DNA of 35,755 nt from Pantoea eucrina (GCF_002095385.1 NZ_MIPP01000039.1:1-35755); one strand, 5' to 3'; numbered from the stretch's first letter, positions 1 through 7,880 are shown. The notes: a model not told the origin generated them from the letters alone. Numbers and translations are program-made.

Positions 1-7
1 ATTTTAC

Positions 8-262
8 ATGAAACTGAACAACTACCTAAGCAAGTTTTTCTACGTTGAAGAAAGTGAAGTAGAAGACGATAACGGTAATGTTATGCCGTCTATTTGGCTC
101 TATGCGCACGAAGATGACTCAGAACCAGTGGTTATCTTGAAGCACGCAGGAAAGCCGGGAGAATGGCTGGTAGGCAATATCTCTTCCTCTCTTCAGCATG
201 ATACCTTGTTATCAGAACAACAGATCAAGAAGATGGCTAAAGCCGGAATGATTACTTATTGA
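8..262 (+). CDS. Hypothetical protein, 84 aa (5' context cut by window edge)
   Basis: I do not recognise this gene. It encodes a small acidic soluble protein with an aromatic- and acid-rich N-terminus, a central Pro/Gly-containing stretch (KPGEW) and a C-terminal helix with Lys residues. No signal peptide or membrane segment is visible. Only seven bases precede the ATG, so the ribosome binding site and any upstream in-frame start lie outside the window and the true start is not certain. The next gene follows after 26 bases on the same strand and both end at the 1065-1087 terminator, so they are probably one transcript. Confidence 0.6.
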   Translation: MKLNNYLSKFFYVEESEVEDDNGNVMPSIWLYAHEDDSEPVVILKHAGKPGEWLVGNISSSLQHDTLLSEQQIKKMAKAGMITY

Positions 263-288
263 GAAACATACCCGTAAGGAAACACAGC

Positions 289-1059
289 ATGTATAAAGAA
301 CTTATAGAGCAGAGCCTTGTTGAGGCAAAAGCAGCAAGAGCGGAACTAAGCAAGGTAGACGGCGTAGTTGTAGGAAAGGTGCCTGATAACGATCAGGGCC
401 TATATCTCTCAAACTATGCGAACTTACTCATGAACAGGCAAATAGACATTTTTGATGATGCGCTTCATCTCCTCGAAAATGAGCGATATCAAGCCGCTTG
501 CGTCATAAGCAGAGGAATGATTGAAACACATGCTTTCTCACGACTTTTAAACAAGAAAGTAGAGAAGATACTTGCTAACCAAACCGGTCAAGCAAGTGTA
601 GATAAAGCTATCGATGTAATCTTAGGTTTTATAAACAGTTCCCGCTTCAAAAAGTCAGAGCAAGAGAAGATTCAGAAAGGAGTATTTGACCCAAAAGATT
701 TTATGTTTACTGAGCAGGCTAAACATCGTTTTGAAAATATGCTTTCTGTGAGTCAGCATGTGATGAATGCTTTGCGTGATCTTTATGAAGATGAAATGAA
801 GCATACCAAGCATAAAGAAAGTCAGTTTGAAATGACGTATGACGTGTTAAGTGAGCATGTCCATCCTTCTCAGACGAGCATTTTTCATTATTACACGCCT
901 GAAACTCATATGGTTCCTACCTCACAAGGCCCTATACATGCTTATGAGGCTGCTAAGCTTCAGTGTGCCAGAGCGCTACATTTTATCGTAGATGCGAAGA
1001 ATCAACATTACTGGTCTTCAATGCTAGCTGATGAAATGACTAAACGCGGTAAAGAGTAA
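289..1059 (+). CDS. Hypothetical protein, DUF5677-like, 256 aa
   Basis: Largely helical soluble protein without signal or membrane segments. The segment RYQAACVISRGMIE near residues 65-80 and the later YDVLSEHVHPSQ near 185-200 resemble DUF5677-type proteins (helical, conserved Arg/Glu near the middle and a [S/A]-[E/D]-x-x-HPS element); that assignment is from memory of the family pattern and is tentative. The frame is open from a TTG at 259 that overlaps the previous stop, but the ATG at 289 has AAGGA about 10 bases upstream and is the better start. It is followed by a strong terminator six bases after the stop. Biochemical function unknown. Confidence 0.7.
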   Translation: MYKELIEQSLVEAKAARAELSKVDGVVVGKVPDNDQGLYLSNYANLLMNRQIDIFDDALHLLENERYQAACVISRGMIETHAFSRLLNKKVEKILANQTGQASVDKAIDVILGFINSSRFKKSEQEKIQKGVFDPKDFMFTEQAKHRFENMLSVSQHVMNALRDLYEDEMKHTKHKESQFEMTYDVLSEHVHPSQTSIFHYYTPETHMVPTSQGPIHAYEAAKLQCARALHFIVDAKNQHYWSSMLADEMTKRGKE

Positions 1060-1064
1060 ACATT

Positions 1065-1087
1065 AAGCCCCTTCATAGGGGCTTTTT
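1065..1087 (+). terminator. Rho-independent terminator
   Basis: Seven-base-pair stem AAGCCCC/GGGGCTT around a TTCATA loop, followed by TTTTT. It starts six bases after the stop of the 289-1059 gene and is one of a family of near-identical hairpins in the window. Confidence 0.9.
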
Positions 1088-1178
1088 AATTGAAAGTCAT
1101 TTGATTTTTAATTTATGAGATTGAGGTTATTAACTATAATTTGTAGAAGCTATGACCATCGTTAGATTTATATTAATC

Positions 1179-1544
1179 TCAGGCATTGAAGCCACAGATG
1201 AAGTTAAAATAATAGGCACCACAATAAATAATAGGCACCACAATAAAAAACATTAACATCCGGTTTGACTCATTAATAAAATCCTTATATCTTCTGTTTT
1301 TAACTTGAAAAATAATCGCAAAGGAAATTATAAAGCCAAGTAATACGCAATGCATTTTATTATTGATGTAGTGAACTAACCCTCCGCCATCCTCAATAGC
1401 ATAACCTAACCCTATAGGAAGTGATAAAGCTGCTTTTTTTAATAAAGGAAACTCATTAAATCCGTAAAATGCTGTAGTTATTAAACCTATGATGCCAAGA
1501 ATGAATATTAAAAACCTTTCTCTATTTGATAATTTTCTTTCCAT
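1179..1544 (-). CDS. Small membrane protein, 121 aa
   Basis: Not recognised. Three hydrophobic segments are visible: about residues 10-27, a central stretch around 62-80 (HCVLLGFIISFAIIF) and 95-118. An unusual Gly-rich DGGG lies between the first two. AAGGAG sits eight bases upstream of the ATG. The start lies 13 bases after the stop of the 1557-1826 gene, so both are probably one minus-strand operon driven from the promoter at 1858-1886. The extreme C-terminus is odd: a 19-bp tandem duplication (1212-1247) is read in two frames, giving IVVPII followed by YCGAYYF, so the natural C-terminus may have been changed recently. Confidence 0.65.
   Translation of the reverse strand: MERKLSNRERFLIFILGIIGLITTAFYGFNEFPLLKKAALSLPIGLGYAIEDGGGLVHYINNKMHCVLLGFIISFAIIFQVKNRRYKDFINESNRMLMFFIVVPIIYCGAYYFNFICGFNA
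1212..1247. repeat. 19-bp-period tandem duplication inside a coding region
   Basis: The 17-mer ATAGGCACCACAATAAA occurs at 1212-1228 and again at 1231-1247, a period of 19. It lies in the last codons of the minus-strand membrane protein gene. Because 19 is not a multiple of three, the second copy is read in a different frame from the first. Confidence 0.95.
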
Positions 1545-1556
1545 GTGGTTCTCCTT

Positions 1557-1826
1557 TTATTTATTGCTTGAGTAGAAGGTCGTAATGTGATTTATAAAGT
1601 CCGAAGGAGCATAAAGGTAATAGCTATTACAGCCCTTAGAATAATATATCCTTTGAACGCAATCGAAGTTTTTGTTTAAAAATCTTACATCTGAAAGTGA
1701 AAATGAGCATGTGGATACTATACACCTTATCTTTTTTCCTTCCCTTCCTTTTAAATCATAAAATGGGAACTTTTCATTTATTTTTTTTAATTCTTTCTTT
1801 AACCTTTTTTGATTGAAAGTTTTCAT
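1557..1826 (-). CDS. Hypothetical basic protein, 89 aa
   Basis: Not recognised. Lys-rich N-terminal helix (residues 1-20), then a mixed segment containing four cysteines (CIVSTCSF and two later Cys) and several Tyr. The cysteines are not spaced as a clear zinc ribbon. No membrane segment. AAAGGAG lies 8-9 bases upstream of the ATG. It is the first gene of a two-gene minus-strand unit with the 1179-1544 membrane protein, and its promoter (1858-1886) has the conserved spacer dyad shared with genes at 31749 and 32832. Confidence 0.6.
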   Translation of the reverse strand: MKTFNQKRLKKELKKINEKFPFYDLKGREGKKIRCIVSTCSFSLSDVRFLNKNFDCVQRIYYSKGCNSYYLYAPSDFINHITTFYSSNK

Positions 1827-1857
1827 ATCTAATCTCCTTTTTTAATGTGATATATAT

Positions 1858-1897
1858 TAATTACAATTAAACCCGATAAAAATCAAATTTAATCGGG
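1858..1897 (-). promoter_or_regulatory. Promoter with dyad operator upstream of the 1557-1826 gene
   Basis: Reading on the minus strand, -35 TTGATT is at 1881-1886, a 17-base spacer follows, and -10 TAATTA is at 1858-1863, 32 bases before the ATG. A 26-base near-perfect inverted repeat (arms CCCGATTAAA and TTTTATCGGG, 6-base centre) at 1872-1897 covers the -35 box and part of the spacer. The same arrangement recurs at 31681 and 32763. Confidence 0.75.
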
Positions 1898-1936
1898 AGT
1901 TAATTTAATATATCGGATAAAAGGAGGAGGTCGGTT

Positions 1937-2311
1937 CTATAATCTTTTTGGTTTTCCGGTTCCTGTGCTAACTTTAATTGGTATATTGTTTCGAATGATG
2001 TGTTGTTCAACTATAGATATTATTTTCTTTCCAATGTTTTTTAAATACTCACTACAGCCTTCAAATAGCTCATTAATATAGTTTGAACTCAAAGCATCTA
2101 CTACAAGATCATAAATATGCTGAAGGTGATTAAAGAAAAAATCCTTCATAGCATCATGACCTTCAAAATCTTCAATAGCTTTAAGAAGCTCTAAAGCTGA
2201 GCACGATGATAAGATTTCAGCTCTTTGCTTTACCTCATCAAGACTACTGGCATCAATGAACATAACGCTTGTATCCTTTCTGTATGTTTCTGAAACTCCA
2301 CTATCGCCCAT
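1937..2311 (-). CDS. Hypothetical helical protein, 124 aa
   Basis: Not recognised. Predicted to be mostly alpha-helical and acidic in the middle, with a basic tail ending KPKRL; no signal or membrane segment. Two starts are possible: the ATG at 2311, only 20 bases downstream of the hairpin at 2331-2348, or the internal ATG at 2263, which has AGAAAGGA about 7 bases upstream. No promoter is visible between the hairpin and 2311, so expression would need read-through from the 2357-2680 gene or a promoter inside that gene. Confidence 0.55.
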   Translation of the reverse strand: MGDSGVSETYRKDTSVMFIDASSLDEVKQRAEILSSCSALELLKAIEDFEGHDAMKDFFFNHLQHIYDLVVDALSSNYINELFEGCSEYLKNIGKKIISIVEQHIIRNNIPIKVSTGTGKPKRL

Positions 2312-2330
2312 CCGAACCTCATATACAACA

Positions 2331-2348
2331 AAGCCCCGTCAGGGGCTT
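2331..2348 (-). terminator. Hairpin terminator between two minus-strand genes
   Basis: AAGCCCC/GGGGCTT stem with a short loop, directly after the stop of the 2357-2680 gene in the direction of transcription and followed on the minus strand by TGTTGT. The T tract is weak, so some read-through to the next gene is possible. Confidence 0.75.
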
Positions 2349-2356
2349 CTGTGCTC

Positions 2357-2680
2357 TTATGCTACTCTGGTTATCCTCGCTTCCTCAATACACTCAATGA
2401 AGCTGTCTACAGCGTCTGTAAGCGTCCTAAACTGAAGAAGCTCGCTTCCTACTGATGCGATATACATACAACCGTCTGAGAAGCCCCTGCTCGTATCCTT
2501 AGGCATGATACTGACCTCATAGATGCCTCCGCAGAAGTAAGCCGCTGGATAGCCGTTATCTGTGCCTATATCAATAACACACTCTTTGTCTTCAGCTATG
2601 TTTGTCTTTGCTATAGCAGCGTTGACCGTTTTAGTAAGCCTGTTCACATATAGTTTTATAAATTCTTCATCACTAATCAT
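2357..2680 (-). CDS. Hypothetical protein, 107 aa
   Basis: Not recognised. A compact alpha/beta-looking protein with conserved-looking DIGTDNGYPAAYFCGG near residues 35-50; no signal peptide or membrane helix. Two ATGs open the frame at 2686 and 2680. AAAGGA is only about one base from the first but about eight from the second, so 2680 is preferred. It has its own promoter (2711-2739) of the class with ATCGG in the spacer, and it ends at the 2331-2348 hairpin. Confidence 0.6.
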   Translation of the reverse strand: MISDEEFIKLYVNRLTKTVNAAIAKTNIAEDKECVIDIGTDNGYPAAYFCGGIYEVSIMPKDTSRGFSDGCMYIASVGSELLQFRTLTDAVDSFIECIEEARITRVA

Positions 2681-2710
2681 TTTCATTTCCTTTATAAATA
2701 GTTCTTATAT

Positions 2711-2739
2711 CAATTAATGGAACCCCCGATTAATGTCAA
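2711..2739 (-). promoter_or_regulatory. Promoter of the 2357-2680 gene (ATCGG-spacer class)
   Basis: On the minus strand: -35 TTGACA at 2734-2739, 17-base spacer beginning TTAATCGGGG, -10 TAATTG at 2711-2716, 31 bases before the preferred ATG. The position of ATCGG within the spacer matches promoters at 28631, 31692 and 32773. The left arm of the full dyad is not present here. Confidence 0.7.
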
Positions 2740-2869
2740 GTTTATACTTTTCACTTTAGATATAAGGTGTATCTAATCCATCTATACATTTTTATAATTT
2801 AATCTGGATTATAAAGTTGATCTTTATAAGTTTCTATTGTATTTGTTATAAAAACACAAGGAGATTAAA

Positions 2870-3883
2870 ATGAAAAAAGTAAATATAGATAAAACCTTAG
2901 ATATGATTTCTGGTATGCCAGATGAAAGAAACTTCATCACACAAATGATTAGATTTTCGGAACGGGTTAGTAATAAAGAAGATAGAGAGACAGCCATATA
3001 TAATGGTATGATGAATGCCTATACTGATAAGTTGAGTAAAATACTGGAAGCTGCTGAACGCGATAATCTAACAATCATAGGATTTGAAAAAACCACAGCC
3101 TTCCCTGAAATAGGCCCTTCGGTATATGTTCATTTAAAAGACACCGCTATACGATTCAAAGTTCGTGATGAATTGAATAAAGAAGGGTATTCAGTCTCTG
3201 TTAAAGTTGAAGGCGGGAAAACCATTCTTGATGTCAATATGAGAGACACAGGCATTGATGCCTTTGAGAAACTTGAGGAAAAAATATCCAACTTAAAGCC
3301 CTGGGTTATTGATTATATGAGCAAACTTAAAGATCAGACTCAGGAAAGTGATTTTCCTGATACTATCGCAAGATATAAAACACAATGGAAAGAATTAGCC
3401 GAAGAACGCAGAATATTAGTAAAAGTTAATAAAGACGATATGAGTATGTTTAAAAGCAGATTTACATCAGCAAAATGGGAAAAGGAACTGAAAGTTTGGC
3501 GTATTTCTAATCTTCAAAGTAATAAAACAAAACTTGAAGAATTCAGGGATGAACTTGAGCGATTTAGGCTTAATGCTGAGTTGAGGGAAACCAAAATTTT
3601 AAACAGGATTGATACTAAAATTGATGGCGAAGATCGATACTATGAGCTTTCTTTCAACTCAACTTACTATAAATTACATGAGCGCACAGATGTGATTTCA
3701 CTGGACTTGATGAGTAAAGATGGTTCTCCTGATGGTAAGTTTCATGTTCACTTGAACGATCATACTTTCATCAACGGAAGCAAAGAACAAATAGAAGGTA
3801 AGATAAAAGAGTTTTTTGATTTCGCCTTAGACCTCAAAGACAATGATTTCAGCTTCAGCACAAAGCCAAGCATGAAGCCATAA
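2870..3883 (+). CDS. Hypothetical protein with a DUF5710-like segment, 337 aa
   Basis: Soluble, highly charged, largely helical protein. Around residues 180-215 the stretch VKVNKDDMSMFKSRFTSAKW followed by KELKVWRI resembles the short DUF5710-like module (K-x-x-F-x-x-x-GAKWD-x-x-x-K-x-W) found in plasmid and phage DNA-processing proteins, but the usual Gly-Ala is replaced. The rest is unrecognised. AAGGAG lies six bases before the ATG. A possible promoter is TTGATC at 2817-2822, 17-base spacer, TATTTG at 2840-2845. The gene ends at a bidirectional terminator and converges on the 3932-4517 pair. Confidence 0.65.
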   Translation: MKKVNIDKTLDMISGMPDERNFITQMIRFSERVSNKEDRETAIYNGMMNAYTDKLSKILEAAERDNLTIIGFEKTTAFPEIGPSVYVHLKDTAIRFKVRDELNKEGYSVSVKVEGGKTILDVNMRDTGIDAFEKLEEKISNLKPWVIDYMSKLKDQTQESDFPDTIARYKTQWKELAEERRILVKVNKDDMSMFKSRFTSAKWEKELKVWRISNLQSNKTKLEEFRDELERFRLNAELRETKILNRIDTKIDGEDRYYELSFNSTYYKLHERTDVISLDLMSKDGSPDGKFHVHLNDHTFINGSKEQIEGKIKEFFDFALDLKDNDFSFSTKPSMKP

Positions 3884-3885
3884 AA

Positions 3886-3903
3886 AAGCCCCATAAGGGG
3901 CTT
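3886..3903. terminator. Bidirectional hairpin terminator
   Basis: AAGCCCC/GGGGCTT stem with ATAA loop between convergent genes. The T run is good on the minus strand (TTTTTTA) and short on the plus strand (TTTGG). Confidence 0.85.
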
Positions 3904-3931
3904 TGGCTTGCTGTGTGATAGTCTTTGCTAT

Positions 3932-4207
3932 CTATAGTCTATGTTGAAACACAACTCTTTCTGCGTAGATGCTTTTGCCCGCAAGCACCGTTAAGCCCAT
4001 AACCAGAGCAAACGCTATGAAGAAGCCGACCGGGCCGTTAAAGAACGCTGCTACAGCGCCCAGCAGAAAAGCCAGAATACCACCAATGATGATGAACCAC
4101 TGAGGCACAAGGCCATAGCCGATATGGGCTTTACAGGCTAAGCAGATCTTCACGCCGTGATTAGATTCAGTCTTGCAGAACGGGCAAGTAATCTTTTTGA
4201 TTTCCAT
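3932..4207 (-). CDS. Zinc-ribbon membrane protein, 91 aa
   Basis: An N-terminal zinc-ribbon is clear: CPFC near residues 7-10 and CLAC near 21-24, a C-x2-C...C-x2-C pattern. It is followed by two adjacent hydrophobic segments (about 35-55 and 58-75) giving a hairpin membrane anchor. The ATG at 4207 has AAGAGAGA about 6-13 bases upstream and begins four bases after the stop of the lipoprotein gene; the longer frame from 4249 would overlap that gene and is not preferred. Probably cotranscribed with the lipoprotein. Role unknown. Confidence 0.7.
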   Translation of the reverse strand: MEIKKITCPFCKTESNHGVKICLACKAHIGYGLVPQWFIIIGGILAFLLGAVAAFFNGPVGFFIAFALVMGLTVLAGKSIYAERVVFQHRL

Positions 4208-4211
4208 TTTA

Positions 4212-4517
4212 TTAATCTCTCTTGAACAGAACGCCGTCGTAGATGACATCGCTTTTTTCTTTCTTAAAGCGAAGGTTCCACTTCATCTGTGATGATCCCG
4301 TGTTGATAACGGTATGAGCAACGTAAGTTCCTGCTTTTTCATCATTGTTCCAACCGCTTACTGCGTAATCACGACCTTTAAACTCGATGTTCTTTTCTGA
4401 TATTTTAAGAACAACACCGAATTGCTCGTTTTTATAATCACCGTAAATGCCTTTGCTGTCGCATCCTGCCAGCAAAGAAGCCGCCGCTATCACGCCAACT
4501 AAAAGAAGCTTTCTCAT
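4212..4517 (-). CDS. Small lipoprotein, 101 aa
   Basis: A typical lipoprotein signal: two Lys/Arg after Met, a hydrophobic core, and the lipobox LLAGC with Cys at residue 19, followed by Asp, which in enterobacteria favours inner-membrane retention. The mature part is about 80 residues, probably beta-rich, with no recognised domain. The ATG at 4517 has AAAGGG about seven bases upstream; the open frame extends to 4604 but those codons are not signal-like. It sits upstream of the zinc-ribbon membrane protein with a four-base gap. Small lipoproteins near conjugation genes sometimes act in entry exclusion; nothing here proves that. Confidence 0.7.
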   Translation of the reverse strand: MRKLLLVGVIAAASLLAGCDSKGIYGDYKNEQFGVVLKISEKNIEFKGRDYAVSGWNNDEKAGTYVAHTVINTGSSQMKWNLRFKKEKSDVIYDGVLFKRD

Positions 4518-4636
4518 AGTAAAACCCTTTGATGATATGACTCGTAAGTGCATGATTTTGCACCGGATGAACGTGACCATACCGATAAAGTGCAGCGATA
4601 TCAATTAGTTAATTGAAGTTTTTTTGATGGGAAAGC

Positions 4637-4656
4637 AAAGCCCCGCATGGGGCTTT
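4637..4656 (-). terminator. Hairpin terminator after the 4659-5455 unit
   Basis: AAAGCCCC/GGGGCTTT stem with a four-base GCAT loop just after the stop of the 4659-4985 gene on the minus strand. The following minus-strand bases are GCTTTCCC, so the T run is short. Confidence 0.8.
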
Positions 4657-4658
4657 AG

Positions 4659-4985
4659 TTATGCTGGCTTGCGGCGATAGGATTTTATAGCAGTCTTAAC
4701 TTTATTGTATGAGCTTAAAACTATAAAAACTAAACCGACGGAGATTGTAGCTATATACATCGCCTGCAGGTAGTTTACAAACAATATACTTACCTGCTTA
4801 TTAACCTCATTCATTTGGCCTACATTACTTATAAACATTATTGCTAGTTGTAAACCTCCTAATCCACATAACCATTTAAATATTTTTTTTAGTTTTTCAT
4901 TTGATCTGATTTTCAACACTGAAAACACAACTAATGCCACTACTGATAAAAAAATCACAACACCTATAATAACGGATAAAATCAT
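4659..4985 (-). CDS. Small membrane protein, 108 aa
   Basis: Not recognised. Three hydrophobic segments: about residues 2-24 (N-terminal, Val/Ile-rich), 39-55 and 70-92, with a basic tail KSYRRKPA. Topology suggests an inner-membrane protein. Its ATG overlaps the TGA of the 4982-5455 gene (ATGA), with GAGGAGG about five bases upstream, so translation is probably coupled to that upstream RHH-like gene. Function unknown. Confidence 0.65.
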   Translation of the reverse strand: MILSVIIGVVIFLSVVALVVFSVLKIRSNEKLKKIFKWLCGLGGLQLAIMFISNVGQMNEVNKQVSILFVNYLQAMYIATISVGLVFIVLSSYNKVKTAIKSYRRKPA

Positions 4986-5455
4986 ATAACCTCCTCAGTG
5001 GGTTTAATAAAAACATGTGCTTTAGCATTGTCATCTAGAATGAAAACTTTATTTTCTTTTTTTAATTTCTCAATCGCATACATTGTTAATGCTGGTATTA
5101 TTTTAAAATAAGGCACTTTCCCTCTAACTGAATCTATAAAATCCATTGATTCATTATCAATCAAAACACTCACACGCTTTAATCTGTTCATGAACCCTTC
5201 ATCTTCGTAGTAAACATAATTCTTATCAAACTCTTTAACTTGAAATGTGAAATCTTCATCATCCTTCCTTATTTTTAAAGTTTTACTTTCTTTTATTAAG
5301 TCTTGTATTGCCCATTTCGTTAAAAATGATATTGGCAAAGATCGATTTTTAAACCCCTCTTTCATCATTTTCTTTTGTCTCTCAGTAAAACCTACAGTTA
5401 TCATTCTTGTGTCATTACTTGATAGTCTTCTTCTACACCTAAAAAAATTATCCAT
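4982..5455 (-). CDS. Protein with two ribbon-helix-helix-like segments, 157 aa
   Basis: Two segments look like ribbon-helix-helix units: residues about 17-53 (RMITVGFTERQKKMMKEGF then SLPISFLTKWAIQDLI) and about 94-132 (RVSVLIDNESMDFIDSV then YFKIIPALTMYAIEKL). Each has a short beta strand with alternating hydrophobic residues followed by two helices. A tandem arrangement in one chain would form a pseudo-dimeric DNA-binding fold. AGGAGAGG precedes the ATG. It is followed by an ATGA-coupled membrane protein. It is divergent from the traY-like gene, so it could regulate the shared 5456-5608 intergenic region. RHH assignment is by pattern only. Confidence 0.5.
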   Translation of the reverse strand: MDNFFRCRRRLSSNDTRMITVGFTERQKKMMKEGFKNRSLPISFLTKWAIQDLIKESKTLKIRKDDEDFTFQVKEFDKNYVYYEDEGFMNRLKRVSVLIDNESMDFIDSVRGKVPYFKIIPALTMYAIEKLKKENKVFILDDNAKAHVFIKPTEEVI

Positions 5456-5542
5456 ATCCTCTCCTGTATTTATTTAAAATATTACACGTTCTTTATTTAC
5501 TTTATAAAATATTGTGTTAATTAATATTTATATAATAACCAA

Positions 5543-5571
5543 TATTTATTATATATTTTAATGCAAGTCAA
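5543..5571 (-). promoter_or_regulatory. Candidate promoter of the 5455-4659 unit
   Basis: On the minus strand TTGACT (5566-5571), 17-base spacer, TAAATA (5543-5548). The whole 153-base divergent region 5456-5608 is extremely A+T-rich. No convincing plus-strand promoter for the traY-like gene was picked out, although several TATAAT-like boxes occur around 5531-5560. Confidence 0.45.
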
Positions 5572-5608
5572 ATTTTTAAATTATTTTATTTTACATAAGG
5601 AGTAAATA

Positions 5609-7852
5609 ATGAATAAAAAAACATTGAGGATATTAAAATATGTCTTCTTTATATTATTAGCTAATGCGCTATGTCTACACGCGGCTCAAGCTGCTGATCT
5701 ATTTATACCGCAAGAAGGTGGGTTAGCTACTAAATATGCTTTACCACTATTCGATTCAGAGACTTCACCATTCAAAATGATATTAATTATCTTCGATAGT
5801 GCTACAGTTTTATTTGGAGGTTGCCTTTCTTTTTATCATATAGTCATCGGGACTGCTGCTACTGCTCATGACGGTGAGATGCTAGGAAAGAAATGGTCTA
5901 GCATGTTTACACCTATCCGAATGATTTATGCTGTCGTTTTTATGATACCTATGAATAACGGATTCAGTCCAATTCAAAGTCTTGTTCATCAAGCTGGCCT
6001 ACAAGGTTCTGGCCTTGCTGATAGCATTTGGCTTGCTTATACGCCTACTGCCTTGACCGGGAATTCTTATGTCCCCCCCGAAACTAATGAAAAGATAAAA
6101 GATCTTCTAAAAAATACGGTCAGCAATGCTGTCTGCGTAGCTATGGTTAATAAGAAGATAAATAAAATCGTCGAAGATGGCTATATAAGCTATATAGATG
6201 GTGTTCATACTCAATTTGGGCCTAAATATTTTGTAAAAGCTGGCTCCGATGGTTCAAGGTTAGTTGGTTATAATTGGGGGAATGTAAGTCAACCTACTAA
6301 TAGCTTCCCTTCATATACTTATAACTCATGCGGGACAACTAAATTAGCTTTTGACACTCCTAACTTTGATCCTGAAACTAACACTACTTCTTTAGTTGAT
6401 TTAAAAGCATTAGCTGCGGCTATGCAAAATGTCCAAATCGGACAGATGAATATGTTAGTTAAAGAAGCTCAGACAATTGGCAACAGAATAGTTTTTCAAA
6501 GGAATTATTCTTCAGACGACGCTGAAGCCGATATGTTGCGTGTGTCAAACGCCTATGCTAATGAGCTTAAATCTGAAGCTAAAAAGCAATTTGAAAAGTT
6601 TAGCTATACGGATGGCGTTAAAATGGCTCAACAGGACGGATGGATGGGTGCTGGAGCGTGGGCTTTAAAAATATCTAATACTGTGAGTTCTGCTAACGCA
6701 TTAGTGAACAACTTACCACGATCTGAGTTTGGTGAGAATGACACTCAAACTACATTCATCAACGTTTGGGATAACAGTATATTTGCTGCTGTGGGCGGCT
6801 CTGCTGCGACCTTTGAACAAGGTTTAAAGAAAGATCCGACCTCACCCAAGTCTCGATCTGGTTCTAACGATGCTTATTCTCAGCAGCTAATCAGCTACTT
6901 TGTTCAGTCCAACAAAGACAGCAATGGCGTAGCTATAGACTATTATTCTACTAATCCAATGGTAGTGTTTGCGAGTTGGGGCGATAACTTCCTTAGCATG
7001 GCTAACGGCGCTGCTGCTGTTGCTACTACATCTTCTGTAGTGTCTGCGATTCCATTCTTCGGGAACATCTTAACCACGATAGCAGCAGCGTTCGGAACAG
7101 CGTTCAGTATGATGTTTTGGGCTGTAATCATACCCGGACTTTACCTGAGCTACTTCGTTCAGATGATACCGTTCTTTCAGTTCACCGTAGCTGTAGTCAT
7201 GTGGTATATCCTCATGGCTGAAGCGCTCTTTGCTTCACAGCTATGGATCATGATGTTCAATACAGCAGACGAAGGCTCATTTATTGGTGCTCAGAGGCCG
7301 GGGGTTAACCTGATGTTCTCTCTGTTAGTGAGGCCTGCGCTCTACATAATTGGCACGATTATAGCTATATCATCATCTACCTCTATTTTCGGGTTCATTA
7401 ATACGCACTATATCAATCTACTTGCTAATGCAGGATCAGGCGATCACTATCTCTGGCAACAGCTTGGATACGGCTATGGCTATATCATGATCATTCACAC
7501 TGTGATGATGAAGCTTTGGCAGCTTCCTCTTGAGCTACCGGAGCACATTGAGAGCTGGATGAACGTTCAAGGCTCAGGTTCAGTTGCAAGCCTTAAGGGT
7601 GCTGCGCAGGAAACCATGCAAGGCACACAGCAACTTTCACATGCTTCCTTGCCTGTAGCGGGAGCTATGACTGCCTTCGGCGCACAGACTACTCAGAAGT
7701 TTAGTGAAATGAATCAGAGACAGTTTGAGCGCAATAAAGAGAAAGAAGCTAATGACAAGGCTAATACCAGCTCAGCATCAAACGGAGATAACAAGAGCGA
7801 AGGTAATAATAAACCTGACACTTCAAAAGACATATCCAAGTTTGAAGAGTGA
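5609..7852 (+). CDS. traY: DotA/TraY-like conjugation membrane protein, 747 aa
   Basis: Length matches TraY of IncI plasmids (about 745 aa). An N-terminal signal-like segment ends near Ala-Gln-Ala (residues 26-28). Hydrophobic segments lie at about 55-80 and 105-120, then a long periplasmic-looking stretch to about 440, then a cluster of membrane segments at about 460-680, and a polar tail rich in Asn, Lys, Glu and Ser. This layout is that of DotA/TraY proteins, polytopic inner-membrane components of type IVB secretion systems. AAGGAG is seven bases before the ATG. A run of seven C at about 6073-6079 is read as Val-Pro-Pro. A strong terminator follows immediately. The other transfer genes must lie outside the window. 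Confidence 0.75.
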   Translation: MNKKTLRILKYVFFILLANALCLHAAQAADLFIPQEGGLATKYALPLFDSETSPFKMILIIFDSATVLFGGCLSFYHIVIGTAATAHDGEMLGKKWSSMFTPIRMIYAVVFMIPMNNGFSPIQSLVHQAGLQGSGLADSIWLAYTPTALTGNSYVPPETNEKIKDLLKNTVSNAVCVAMVNKKINKIVEDGYISYIDGVHTQFGPKYFVKAGSDGSRLVGYNWGNVSQPTNSFPSYTYNSCGTTKLAFDTPNFDPETNTTSLVDLKALAAAMQNVQIGQMNMLVKEAQTIGNRIVFQRNYSSDDAEADMLRVSNAYANELKSEAKKQFEKFSYTDGVKMAQQDGWMGAGAWALKISNTVSSANALVNNLPRSEFGENDTQTTFINVWDNSIFAAVGGSAATFEQGLKKDPTSPKSRSGSNDAYSQQLISYFVQSNKDSNGVAIDYYSTNPMVVFASWGDNFLSMANGAAAVATTSSVVSAIPFFGNILTTIAAAFGTAFSMMFWAVIIPGLYLSYFVQMIPFFQFTVAVVMWYILMAEALFASQLWIMMFNTADEGSFIGAQRPGVNLMFSLLVRPALYIIGTIIAISSSTSIFGFINTHYINLLANAGSGDHYLWQQLGYGYGYIMIIHTVMMKLWQLPLELPEHIESWMNVQGSGSVASLKGAAQETMQGTQQLSHASLPVAGAMTAFGAQTTQKFSEMNQRQFERNKEKEANDKANTSSASNGDNKSEGNNKPDTSKDISKFEE

Positions 7853-7856
7853 TTTT

Positions 7857-7880
7857 AAAAGGGGCTTAGCCCCTTTTTTT
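7857..7880 (+). terminator. Rho-independent terminator after traY-like gene
   Basis: AAAAGGGGC/GCCCCTTTT stem with TTA loop followed by TTT, five bases after the stop codon. Confidence 0.92.

Noticed and set aside
5247..5477. Plus-strand 76-codon frame
   Set aside because: Opposite the RHH-like gene, which has the better ribosome binding site and the ATGA coupling.
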